From an uncultured Atopobium sp. (lineage in GTDB: Bacteria > Actinomycetota > Coriobacteriia > Coriobacteriales > Atopobiaceae), in contig CAMQEO010000020.1 of the NCBI GenBank assembly GCA_946999785.1, positions 1 through 14,637 on the forward strand: DNA of 14,637 bases. The letters are read 5' to 3'. The notes beneath the pieces are model-generated. The model was not told where the DNA came from, did no database searches, and saw only the letters and a list, made by a program, of their open reading frames with translations. Position 1 is the stretch's first letter, and every line of letters starts with the position of its first letter. Below, one piece after another: positions 7,202 to 13,660 of the stretch. The translations under genes and the position numbers were made by a program.

Positions 7202-7278
7202 TGGTAGCCCGTACCAGATTCGAACTGGTGATCTCCGCCTTGAGAGGGCGGCGTCCTAAACCGCTAGACGAACGGGCC
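7202..7278 (-). tRNA. tRNA-Glu (anticodon CTC)
   Basis: The minus strand folds into a full cloverleaf. The acceptor 5' strand GGCCCGT pairs with ACGGGCT, with one G-U pair at the end. The D-arm region reads CGTCTAGCGGTTTAGGAC. The anticodon stem is CCGCC/GGCGG around the loop CTCTCAA, giving anticodon CTC for the codon GAG. The T-arm is ACCAG-TTCGAAT-CTGGT. The discriminator is A and CCA is encoded. The body closely resembles the usual bacterial tRNA-Glu. It is the second gene of a two-tRNA transcript. Confidence 0.96.
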
Positions 7279-7298
7279 ATAGACAAGAGTTAGACAAA

Positions 7299-7372
7299 TG
7301 GCTGGGACGGAGAGAATCGAACTCCCACTGAAGGTACCAGAAACCTTTGTCCTACCGTTAGACGACGTCCCA
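7299..7372 (-). tRNA. tRNA-Gln (anticodon CTG)
   Basis: Read on the minus strand, the acceptor TGGGACG pairs with CGTCCCA. The first pair is the weak U1-A72 typical of tRNA-Gln and the discriminator is G before an encoded CCA. The anticodon stem AAGGT/ACCTT encloses TTCTGGT, giving anticodon CTG for CAG. The T-loop is TTCGATT in a GGGAG/CTCTC stem with one G-U pair. It is the first gene of the tRNA pair, 20 nt from tRNA-Glu. Confidence 0.95.
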
Positions 7373-7407
7373 AAAGATGTTGTACTAACTGCTACGCGCA
7401 AGGAATA

Positions 7408-7436
7408 AATATACGTTAAACACTTTCATTTTGCAA
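7408..7436 (-). promoter_or_regulatory. Promoter of the tRNA-Gln/tRNA-Glu transcript
   Basis: On the minus strand there is TTGCAA (plus positions 7431-7436), a 17-bp spacer and TATATT (7408-7413). This places a start near 7400, about 28 nt before mature tRNA-Gln. A GC-rich discriminator (CCTTGCGCG) lies just downstream of the -10 box, as in stringently controlled stable-RNA promoters; that control is inferred. Confidence 0.7.
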
Positions 7437-7564
7437 TATAAATTTTAAAAAATTTTCCTCTTCACAAATTTTACGAGAGAGCACAAACAACGTGATAAGA
7501 AGCGCACATGCTACGTCTGTGGTTATCGTGATACATGCATGAGCGCGTACAACTATACAACTGT

Positions 7565-9157
7565 TTAGTCGCAGAGATTGCACGTTGTACAACAATTACT
7601 TGCAGCTTGTGCAGATGGTGCTGCCGCTAGACCACCCAAAGCCGTTTCTCTAAGCGTTGCAGGCAAAGCTTCGCCCACTGACTTCATGACCTGAGTAACC
7701 TCATCAAATGGTAGGGGATCAAGTACACCCGACAGAGCTAATTGAGCCGCGCTTATCGCGTTTGCTACGCCAATAGCATTGCGGTCTTGACAGGGATATT
7801 CAACCAATCCGCGCACGGGATCGCATACCAATCCTAATAAATTAGCAATAGCAGTTGAGGCGGCACTTAAACACACACGAGGTTGCGCGCCTAAAAGCTC
7901 ACAGATAGCAGATGCCGCCATTGCCGAGGCAGAGCCTACTTCAGCTTGACATCCTCCTTCGGCTCCTGCAACTGAAGCATTATGCGCCAGAATAGCTCCT
8001 AGTGCGCATGCATTCCACAGCGCGCGGCTTAATTGTGCGTCGTTGGCACCAATGGCTTTTCCAACGCCAAGAACCGCACCTGGAACTACTCCTGCCGATC
8101 CAGCAGTGGGGGCGGCAACAATTACGCCCATGGTCGCCGAGCGTTCAAGCACCGCCATTGCATACGCTACACACGTAGTAAGCGTATCACCCATGAGTGC
8201 AGACGCGTAGCTGCTCTTATGCTTCCATACCGTTTGTGCTTGACCACCCAGTAATCCACCAAGTGAGGGGCGTGGATTGCGCAGTGGATCGGTTGTTTCT
8301 TCGCGCATAACTTCTAGCACGTGGAGCATTTTTTCGTCAACATTTTGAAGACGCTCACAAAGCGTAACCTCGCGGTTTCTCATGACTTCGCCTATTGACA
8401 TATTATGGCGATCACAGAGTTCTAACAGTTGAGCACCTGTTTCAAAACCAAGCTGCAGCTTTCCTTCGTGCGAGATAGCCACCGAACCAGGGATGTTTAC
8501 GGTATTAACAAGATGTACGTGGTCTACGTTTCTTAAACGAGTAAGGAGATCGCCTTGAAGCGGATTATCAAGTTCAAAAACGGTGTAGGCTTTACCGCCA
8601 CGTTTTGCCCTAAATGTGCGCATGGTGGCAATATTAATCTCATAGGTAGAAAGAATTCCGGTAAGAGCTGCAAGTACACCTGCAACGTCTTGATGAGCTA
8701 CAAACAACGTTGGATAATCGCCAGTAATTTCAACACTAATGCCGTCAATGGAACTTATGCGAATTCGTCCACCGCCCAAAGATTCCCCGGTTACCGACAT
8801 AGTTTGATTGTCCAGACCGTACATTTTTATCGTTACGGTATTGGGGTGTTTACCAGCGCCTTCATCGGAAGGAATAAAGTCAAACCGTAGGCCTTCTTTT
8901 TTTGCTGCAGTAAAGGAGTCGCGCACACGAATGTCATCGGGCGCAAACCCCAAAATGCCGCCTACCAGTGCTTTATCGCTTCCGTGACCTTTGTAGGTGT
9001 GAGCAAATGAATTGTACAGAATAAATTCAACGCGCGCTAAGGGAGCAGGACCTAATGATCGAGCCACTAAAGCAATACGCAAAGCACCGGCTGTATGCGA
9101 GGACGAAGGACCTACCATGATAGGACCGAGCACCTCAAATGCTGATGTTGTCATCAT
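7565..9157 (-). CDS. sdaA: L-serine dehydratase, iron-sulfur dependent, single chain (fused beta and alpha parts)
   Basis: The enzyme converts L-serine to pyruvate and ammonia with a [4Fe-4S] cluster. In this 530-residue protein the N-terminal beta-type part begins with IMVGPSSSHTAGALRIA (residues 13-29). An ACT-like segment follows at about 150-220 (LFVAHQDVAGVLAALTGILSTYEINIATMRTFR...), and the alpha-type catalytic part fills about 235-510. The cluster cysteines are C403 (EGGCQAEVGSA), C445 (CDPVRG) and C456 (YPCQDRN). These spacings match, from memory, the crystallised Legionella enzyme. The C-terminus carries four cysteines in ten residues (NCCTTCNLCD), which could supply the fourth cluster ligand by the tail-in-active-site mechanism known for single-chain enzymes. 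ATG 9157 follows a GTGAG-like site. It lies 20 bp after gltX on the same strand and is probably cotranscribed. No clear terminator follows it. Confidence 0.95.
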   Translation of the reverse strand: MMTTSAFEVLGPIMVGPSSSHTAGALRIALVARSLGPAPLARVEFILYNSFAHTYKGHGSDKALVGGILGFAPDDIRVRDSFTAAKKEGLRFDFIPSDEGAGKHPNTVTIKMYGLDNQTMSVTGESLGGGRIRISSIDGISVEITGDYPTLFVAHQDVAGVLAALTGILSTYEINIATMRTFRAKRGGKAYTVFELDNPLQGDLLTRLRNVDHVHLVNTVNIPGSVAISHEGKLQLGFETGAQLLELCDRHNMSIGEVMRNREVTLCERLQNVDEKMLHVLEVMREETTDPLRNPRPSLGGLLGGQAQTVWKHKSSYASALMGDTLTTCVAYAMAVLERSATMGVIVAAPTAGSAGVVPGAVLGVGKAIGANDAQLSRALWNACALGAILAHNASVAGAEGGCQAEVGSASAMAASAICELLGAQPRVCLSAASTAIANLLGLVCDPVRGLVEYPCQDRNAIGVANAISAAQLALSGVLDPLPFDEVTQVMKSVGEALPATLRETALGGLAAAPSAQAASNCCTTCNLCD

Positions 9158-9177
9158 AATAAACTCACTTATCTACA

Positions 9178-10773
9178 TTAGCTATTATGTGCTTCTAGCA
9201 ATTCCAGCGCGTTTTTCAAACGAAAGAGCGCAAGTTCACGACCAAGCAACTCCATAGATTCGCCCAAAGGAGGGGAAACCTGATTTCCACATTCAGCAAC
9301 GCGTATGGCCGCAAAAAACTTACGCTTTGTGGCGCCAAGTTTTTCGGGAAGATCAGCCATTGCAGCGTCTATGTTCTCACTTGTCCAGTCGTTTACCTCT
9401 TCAAGTGCCGCATAAGCAGCCTTAAGTGACGCGCCTGCGCTTTCGTTGTTATAAATATTTTTTGTAAGTGAAGGCTCATCTATGCAGAGGTTTTTGCCTT
9501 GATACAGAAAACGAGCTTTCTCGACAACATCGTGTGCAAGCGTTGTACGAGGTTTAAGAATTGATGCCAGCAACAAATACCACGAAGGTCGCTTGTCAAA
9601 ACATGCGTTAATATCGTTCTCATGTATGTCCATGGTCTCGTTTGCGCCTTCCGCCACGTCGCCTGTGTCGCCGTCCGCGCGTGCGTCAGTTTCTTGAGGC
9701 ATTTCAAGCCCTGCTTTTATGAGCTCGGGAATAAGAACATTGCGCGCAAAGTCGTTGTCGCTTAGACGCTGCATATATTGAGCGTTAATCCAGTCGAGTT
9801 TTTTAGGATCAAAGGTAGCAGGATTTTTTGAAATATGTTCAAGCGAGAATTTTTGCATAAGCACATCTTTAGGCACAATGGTTGTTTCACCGTCAAGCGC
9901 CCATCCAAGCAGCGCCAGATAATTAACAAACGCCTCACTGTCATAGCCGCTATCGCGATACTCTTCTACCGAAGTTGCACCGTGGCGCTTTGAAAGTTTT
10001 TTACCGTCTACGCCCAAGATCATAGAAAGATGGGCAAAAACAGGAACTTGCGCGCCCAATGCTTCGTATACAATAACTTGACGTGGCGTATTTGATAAGT
10101 GGTCGTCGCCGCGAATGATGTGTGTAATCTTCATAGCCGCATCGTCGCAAACGGTTGCAAAATTATACGTAGGAGTTCCGTCTGAGCGAAAGATAATAAA
10201 ATCGTCTAGCTCGCGCGCATTAAAGGTTACGTCGCCATGAATGAGATCGTGAACAACAACATCGCCACGGTTAAGAGGCACTTTTACGCGAATGGTATAG
10301 GGCTCACCATGAGCAATACGCTCTTTTGCAACATCAAGGCTAATTCCTCTACAAGCGCGATTGTAACCCTGAAAACGTGCATGCTGTTCTTGCGCTGTTT
10401 TACGCGCAGCATCCAGGGTTTCTTGACTACAAAAACAGTAATACGCCTTGCCTTCTTCTACCAGCTTTTGTGCAGCTTGGCGGTACATATCCAAACGCTC
10501 TGTTTGTTTATACGGACCAAAGGCTCCTCCTACATCGGGACCTTCATCCCAATCAAGACCAAGCCAGCGCATAGCACGTAGAATAATCTGCGTATTTTCT
10601 TCGGTTGAGCGCGTAGGATCTGTATCATCAATGCGCAAAATAAATGTTCCTTTGTGCGCACGCGCAAAAGCCCAGTTATATATAGCAGTACGCGCACCTC
10701 CTACATGGAGTTTACCGGTAGGAGATGGTGCAAAACGAACACGAACTTCTGTATTTGCAGTTTGTGAATTCAT
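9178..10773 (-). CDS. gltX: Glutamyl-tRNA synthetase (GluRS)
   Basis: This class I synthetase attaches glutamate to tRNA-Glu. The HIGH-type motif is SPTGKLHVGG (residues 17-26) and the KMSKS-type motif is KKLSKRHG (258-265). The zinc-type CxC...C pattern of E. coli-like GluRS is present at C113, C115 and C141. At 531 residues it is somewhat longer than average. Part of the excess is a hydrophilic Asp/Glu-rich insert at about 360-390 (QETDARADGDTGDVAEG...) in the anticodon-binding half, probably a surface loop. ATG 10773 is preceded by GAGAGG about 9 nt upstream. Many actinobacteria lack GlnRS and use a non-discriminating GluRS plus GatCAB. Whether this enzyme also charges tRNA-Gln cannot be read from the sequence alone. 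It heads a two-gene unit with sdaA and is divergent from metK. Confidence 0.97.
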   Translation of the reverse strand: MNSQTANTEVRVRFAPSPTGKLHVGGARTAIYNWAFARAHKGTFILRIDDTDPTRSTEENTQIILRAMRWLGLDWDEGPDVGGAFGPYKQTERLDMYRQAAQKLVEEGKAYYCFCSQETLDAARKTAQEQHARFQGYNRACRGISLDVAKERIAHGEPYTIRVKVPLNRGDVVVHDLIHGDVTFNARELDDFIIFRSDGTPTYNFATVCDDAAMKITHIIRGDDHLSNTPRQVIVYEALGAQVPVFAHLSMILGVDGKKLSKRHGATSVEEYRDSGYDSEAFVNYLALLGWALDGETTIVPKDVLMQKFSLEHISKNPATFDPKKLDWINAQYMQRLSDNDFARNVLIPELIKAGLEMPQETDARADGDTGDVAEGANETMDIHENDINACFDKRPSWYLLLASILKPRTTLAHDVVEKARFLYQGKNLCIDEPSLTKNIYNNESAGASLKAAYAALEEVNDWTSENIDAAMADLPEKLGATKRKFFAAIRVAECGNQVSPPLGESMELLGRELALFRLKNALELLEAHNS

Positions 10774-10845
10774 ACTTGGATACCTCTCGATGTATGTTTA
10801 TCAAGCAGTTATATGTATCATAGCGCGAAGGAGGTCTGTGCACGC

Positions 10846-10884
10846 ATGAGCGCATGCAAATTCTCGCTAATTTTGCCGAAATAA
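10846..10884 (+). CDS. Possible 12-residue leader peptide ORF (doubtful)
   Basis: A full-consensus AAGGAGGT (10828-10835) is followed by ATG at 10846 and the 12-codon frame MSACKFSLILPK, ending in TAA. The SD-to-start spacing of 11 nt is a little long. A closer GTG (10838) gives only three codons. It lies about 340 nt upstream of metK, which is far for a classical attenuator peptide. The anti-parallel strand is the gltX leader, so the SD-like sequence could be coincidence. Confidence 0.2.
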   Translation: MSACKFSLILPK

Positions 10885-10892
10885 CACGGTTT

Positions 10893-10907
10893 ATGCTTTA
10901 AGCTTAT
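10893..10907. repeat. 15-bp intergenic element, copy 1 (ATGCTTTAAGCTTAT)
   Basis: The 15-mer ATGCTTTAAGCTTAT occurs exactly twice in the window, here and at 13646-13660. Both copies are in divergent intergenic regions, at 120 bp and 123 bp from the start codon of the minus-strand gene (gltX and dps). The core TAAGCTTA is a perfect palindrome, as expected for a dimeric regulator site. No known operator is recognised. Confidence 0.6.
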
Positions 10908-10988
10908 TTTAATGAATTATATCGTATAAAATGTGTCATTTTTGCCAGCGCGCACTCCTTGATACATGTTACATGCATAAACGTGTAC

Positions 10989-11019
10989 TATAAGGTATAC
11001 AAAAACGGTAAACCTTATA
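10989..11019 (+). promoter_or_regulatory. Hairpin in the metK leader/upstream region
   Basis: TATAAGGT (10989-10996) pairs with ACCTTATA (11012-11019). After one A-A mismatch the helix continues for 3 bp (10998-11000 with 11008-11010) around the 7-nt loop AAAAACG. The right arm GGTAAACCTTAT (11007-11018) is nearly repeated at 11030-11041 as GGTAAGCCTTAT. It could be a protein operator or part of an RNA switch for metK; the role is unknown. Confidence 0.4.
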
Positions 11020-11110
11020 CGCTATTTTTGGTAAGCCTTATGACATATGGTGTTGCTAAGATTTAGTACAGGCATATCTACCCTTGTTGTCTTGGGTGTT
11101 TCATGGGTGC

Positions 11111-11140
11111 TATCTCATAGAGAATACGGTTTATCTCATA
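11111..11140. repeat. Direct repeat TATCTCATA, two copies 21 bp apart
   Basis: TATCTCATA lies at 11111-11119 and again at 11132-11140. The 21-bp period is two helical turns, so both copies face the same side of the DNA. The pair lies 84-112 bp before the chosen metK start. It may be a regulator binding site. Confidence 0.4.
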
Positions 11141-11222
11141 TGTTTGCGGCTTGGGCTGGGTAACAATGTCAGGCTGCTCTACGTTTACCGTTTACGCTAC
11201 AACAGAAAGATCAGGTGCTTAT

Positions 11223-12476
11223 ATGGTTGGAAGAAATTTCCTATTTACATCAGAGGCGGTTACCGAGGGTCATCCCGATAAAATGTGTGACCAAATCTCC
11301 GATGCGGTACTTGATGCTATTCTTGCAAAAGAAGCTAATCTCGAAAAAGTAGGATACATTTCACCAAGCGGCATTCCTGCACGCCTTGCAGATGTTCGCT
11401 GCGCGTGTGAAACGTTTGTTACGACAGGCACCATTATTGTTGCAGGAGAAATTCGCACGCAGGCCTATGTTGATATTCCAGCTATTGCGCGCGAAACTGT
11501 TCGTAAAATAGGATACGACCGTGCAAAATACGGTTTTGACTGTGATACCTGCGGTGTTATCAATCTTATTCATGAACAAAGCCCCGATATTGCTCAAGGT
11601 GTTGATGTTTCGTTTGAATCCCAACATGGTAACTCAGATGAGTCTACTCAATTAGGAGCTGGAGATCAGGGTATGATGTTTGGTTATGCTTCGGATGAAA
11701 CCCAAACATATATGCCTATGCCTTCCTTTATAGCCCAATCGCTGGCACGCCGCTTGGCTCAAGTTCGAAAAGAGCACATCCTAGATTATTTACGTCCCGA
11801 CGGCAAAACGCAGGTAAGCATTCGCTACGAAAATGACGTTCCCGTTTGTGTGAGTGCCATTGTTGTATCAACGCAGCATGCGCCCGAAATTACTTCTATG
11901 GATATGATTAAAGCCGACATCATTAAGCATGTTATTGCGCCGGTAATAGAGCCGTTGAATATCAGCTATAAGAATGCCGATATTTACGTGAATCCAACAG
12001 GGCGTTTTGTGGTTGGAGGCCCTATGGGCGATACAGGTTTAACGGGAAGAAAAATCGTGGTTGATACCTATGGTGGTATGGGTCGCCATGGCGGCGGTGC
12101 ATTTTCGGGTAAAGATTGCACCAAAGTTGATAGGTCTGCCGCTTATGCTGCACGTTGGGTCGCTAAAAATATTGTTGCTGCTCATGCTGCTAAGCGTTGC
12201 GAAGTTCAGCTTGCCTACGCTATTGGCGTATCGCATCCGCTTTCAATTATGGTTGATACCTTTGGAACTGGTCAGGTTCCCGATACCGTGTTAAGCGATA
12301 TGGTGCCGCGCGTATTTGATTTAACGCCTGCTGCTATTATTCGCGCGCTTGATCTTCGTCGTCCGATTTTTGAAAAAACTGCACGGTATGGGCATTTTGG
12401 GCGCAATGATCCCGATTTTACCTGGGAGCAAACTAATAAAGTGGACGAGATAAAGGCACATTTGCAGCACGTTTAG
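11223..12476 (+). CDS. metK: S-adenosylmethionine synthetase (methionine adenosyltransferase)
   Basis: MetK makes S-adenosylmethionine from methionine and ATP as a cytosolic tetramer. The family signatures are complete: FLFTSEAVTEGHPDKMCDQISDAVLDAIL (residues 6-34, His17), the ATP-binding hexapeptide region GAGDQGMMFGYA (145-156), GGPMGDTGLTGRKIVVDTYGG (265-285) and the P-loop-like GGGAFSGKD (290-298). ATG 11223 is chosen because the protein then starts MVGRNFLFTSE as usual and AGGTG lies upstream at normal spacing. The frame is open back to ATG 11151, but those 24 residues have no family resemblance. The chain is 417 residues, longer than the E. coli enzyme (384), mainly through an insert of about 18 residues between DAIL and CETF (about 37-60, including GYISPSGIPARLADVR). 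It is followed by a MarR gene 60 bp downstream. Confidence 0.97.
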   Translation: MVGRNFLFTSEAVTEGHPDKMCDQISDAVLDAILAKEANLEKVGYISPSGIPARLADVRCACETFVTTGTIIVAGEIRTQAYVDIPAIARETVRKIGYDRAKYGFDCDTCGVINLIHEQSPDIAQGVDVSFESQHGNSDESTQLGAGDQGMMFGYASDETQTYMPMPSFIAQSLARRLAQVRKEHILDYLRPDGKTQVSIRYENDVPVCVSAIVVSTQHAPEITSMDMIKADIIKHVIAPVIEPLNISYKNADIYVNPTGRFVVGGPMGDTGLTGRKIVVDTYGGMGRHGGGAFSGKDCTKVDRSAAYAARWVAKNIVAAHAAKRCEVQLAYAIGVSHPLSIMVDTFGTGQVPDTVLSDMVPRVFDLTPAAIIRALDLRRPIFEKTARYGHFGRNDPDFTWEQTNKVDEIKAHLQHV

Positions 12477-12536
12477 GGTATGGCGTGCATGTGTTTGGTG
12501 CACGTAGTAAGTTGTATGTTTGAATGGGAGTTTGTA

Positions 12537-12983
12537 ATGGCAGATCAAGATGAGCGCGAATCACTTCTTGATGCGTGGATTTCACTCACTACAATCATCA
12601 ATAACGACCGATTGGTTTCGGTTCTTCCTTATAACGAGGCTGTTGTATGTCGTATTTTACTGCATCACGTTGATGAAGATATTACTGCTACCGACCTTTG
12701 CAAGATTATGAATATGCAAAAATCTCAGATGAATCATACGCTTGCAGCTATGGAGCACAAAAAACTTATTGTCCGCGAACGTTGTACCAGCGATAAACGT
12801 CGTGTTTTTATTCGGCTTAATGAAACAGAGATAGACGTGTATAATCGCCAACACGCGCAAGTTATGCATATTATTGAAAATCTTATAGCTACGTTGGGAG
12901 AAGAACAGACCAAACAGGTTATTAAACTCTTACGTCTGCTTGCAAATACAGCCGACAAAGAGCTTGGCAATCATAAGGATTAG
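12537..12983 (+). CDS. MarR-family transcriptional regulator
   Basis: This 148-residue protein has a winged helix-turn-helix in the middle. The recognition region is ITATDLCKIMNMQKSQMNHTLAAMEHKKLIVRE, followed by the wing CTSDKRRVFIRLNE, the signature (DxRR) of MarR/SlyA proteins. Flanking helices at both ends would form the dimer interface. The ligand is unknown. ATG 12537 is well supported by GGGAG 7 nt upstream. The frame stays open back to 12480, but that extension is unlike MarR proteins. It is co-directional with metK with a 60-bp gap and probably cotranscribed, and it converges on dps. MarR proteins often control a neighbouring gene, so dps, metK or its own promoter are candidate targets; this is inference. 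Confidence 0.9.
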   Translation: MADQDERESLLDAWISLTTIINNDRLVSVLPYNEAVVCRILLHHVDEDITATDLCKIMNMQKSQMNHTLAAMEHKKLIVRERCTSDKRRVFIRLNETEIDVYNRQHAQVMHIIENLIATLGEEQTKQVIKLLRLLANTADKELGNHKD

Positions 12984-12994
12984 CTGCACGTAAG

Positions 12995-13027
12995 AAAAAC
13001 GGAGTATCTTTTAGATACTCCGTTTTC
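12995..13027. terminator. Bidirectional terminator between the MarR gene and dps
   Basis: A 13-14 bp perfect stem, AAAACGGAGTATC (12996-13008) with GATACTCCGTTTT (13014-13026), has a 3-5 nt loop. A T-run is available on both strands (CGTTTTC on plus, GTTTTTC on minus). It separates the convergent MarR gene (stop 12983) and dps (stop 13071) and can serve both. Confidence 0.93.
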
Positions 13028-13070
13028 TTGTAATGTATGTTTATAGTTTGTGCCCGTTAGAGCACCTGTT

Positions 13071-13523
13071 TTAAGCAAGGCAAGAAGAAATCATCCAAAG
13101 TTGTTTTTGATAATCGGCAATATACTCATTAAACTGATCTTGGGTTGCTCCGTCGCCAGCTTGCTCTGCCAAGTCTACGATCTCTTGTGCTTGACCAATC
13201 CACCAGGTAATGCTTTCAACAAGTTCGCGGATAACATCGTCGTCTTTAATAGGAGCGTTTTCGCGTTCTTTAATAGTAGCAAGCTTTAAAGCGCCTTCCA
13301 TATTAGCGTTAGGGTTTCCGCCTAAAGTAATAATGCGCTCGGCAACACCATCAACAATTTCTTCTGACTGAAGATACATGTCCTCAAGTTTTTTGTGAAG
13401 AACAAAGAAGCTCTTGCCTTTAATATACCAATGCATGCTAAGTGTTTTAAAGTAATTAACTTGTTGGTTTGCAAGGTAAACATTCATTTTCTCAAGCAAT
13501 GCGCTTTTAGGATCTTGTGCCAT
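13071..13523 (-). CDS. dps: Dps family ferritin-like DNA-protection / iron storage protein
   Basis: Dps forms a hollow dodecamer that oxidises Fe2+ with hydrogen peroxide and stores the iron. This limits hydroxyl radical damage; some members also bind DNA. The intersubunit ferroxidase ligands are all visible: His31 and Trp32 in MHWYIKG, His43 in FVLHKKLEDMY, then Asp58 and Glu62 in EIVDGVAERIITLGG. The numbering is the same as in Listeria Dps. The 150-residue length is typical. There is no long Lys-rich N-terminal tail, so direct DNA binding is not evident. AAAGGA precedes ATG 13523 by about 8 nt. A 7-bp inverted repeat overlaps the probable -10 box 30-40 bp upstream, which suggests repression. 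Confidence 0.95.
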   Translation of the reverse strand: MAQDPKSALLEKMNVYLANQQVNYFKTLSMHWYIKGKSFFVLHKKLEDMYLQSEEIVDGVAERIITLGGNPNANMEGALKLATIKERENAPIKDDDVIRELVESITWWIGQAQEIVDLAEQAGDGATQDQFNEYIADYQKQLWMISSCLA

Positions 13524-13549
13524 AATAACATTCCTTTCTGAGGTATTTT

Positions 13550-13567
13550 GATGTTATAGCTAACATC
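13550..13567 (-). promoter_or_regulatory. Inverted repeat overlapping the likely dps -10 box (candidate operator)
   Basis: GATGTTA-tagc-TAACATC is a perfect 7-bp inverted repeat with a 4-bp centre. On the minus strand its central part contains TATAAC (plus 13553-13558), a good -10 box for dps, although no good -35 box is seen at 17-18 bp. A dimeric repressor, such as the neighbouring MarR protein, could bind here; the regulator is unknown. Confidence 0.45.
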
Positions 13568-13645
13568 TGTTTACTTATTGTGTACCCGATTTATGTGATT
13601 CGTTTCTTAAAAAGGCGTGCAATGGGTCGTGCACATGAAACATCC

Positions 13646-13660
13646 ATGCTTTAAGCTTAT
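13646..13660. repeat. 15-bp intergenic element, copy 2 (ATGCTTTAAGCTTAT)
   Basis: Exact second copy of the 15-mer at 10893-10907, here 123 bp upstream of the dps start codon. Its palindromic core TAAGCTTA (13652-13659) appears a third time at 13709-13716. The flanking bases of the two 15-mers are not similar, so the matched unit is about 15 bp long. Confidence 0.6.

Larger units (their letters stand above)
10774..11222. other. gltX-metK divergent intergenic region
   Basis: No clear protein gene is seen in these 449 bp. The region holds a 12-codon ORF with a perfect Shine-Dalgarno sequence (10846-10884), the 15-mer shared with the dps-priA region (10893-10907), a minus-strand TATAAT (plus 10916-10921) that could be the gltX -10 box although no matching -35 is clear, an imperfect hairpin (10989-11019), two near-identical GGTAARCCTTAT elements, and two copies of TATCTCATA 21 bp apart. 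No SAM-I, SAM-II or SAM-IV consensus and no T-box signature were found by eye. Confidence 0.5.

Noticed and set aside
10774..10980. T-box leader upstream of gltX
   Set aside because: No T-box core (GGTGGNACCGCG-like) or specifier hairpin was seen on the minus strand.
11151..11222. Longer N-terminus for MetK starting at 11151 or at the internal ATG 11166
   Set aside because: The added residues are unlike MetK. ATG 11223 has a better ribosome-binding site and gives the standard N-terminus.
10900..11222. SAM-I, SAM-II or SAM-IV riboswitch upstream of metK
   Set aside because: None of the conserved core sequences could be found by eye. A covariance search is still needed for a firm negative.
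12480..12536. MarR start at ATG 12480
   Set aside because: The 19 extra residues (Cys/Met/Val-rich) do not fit the family. ATG 12537 has GGGAG at ideal spacing.
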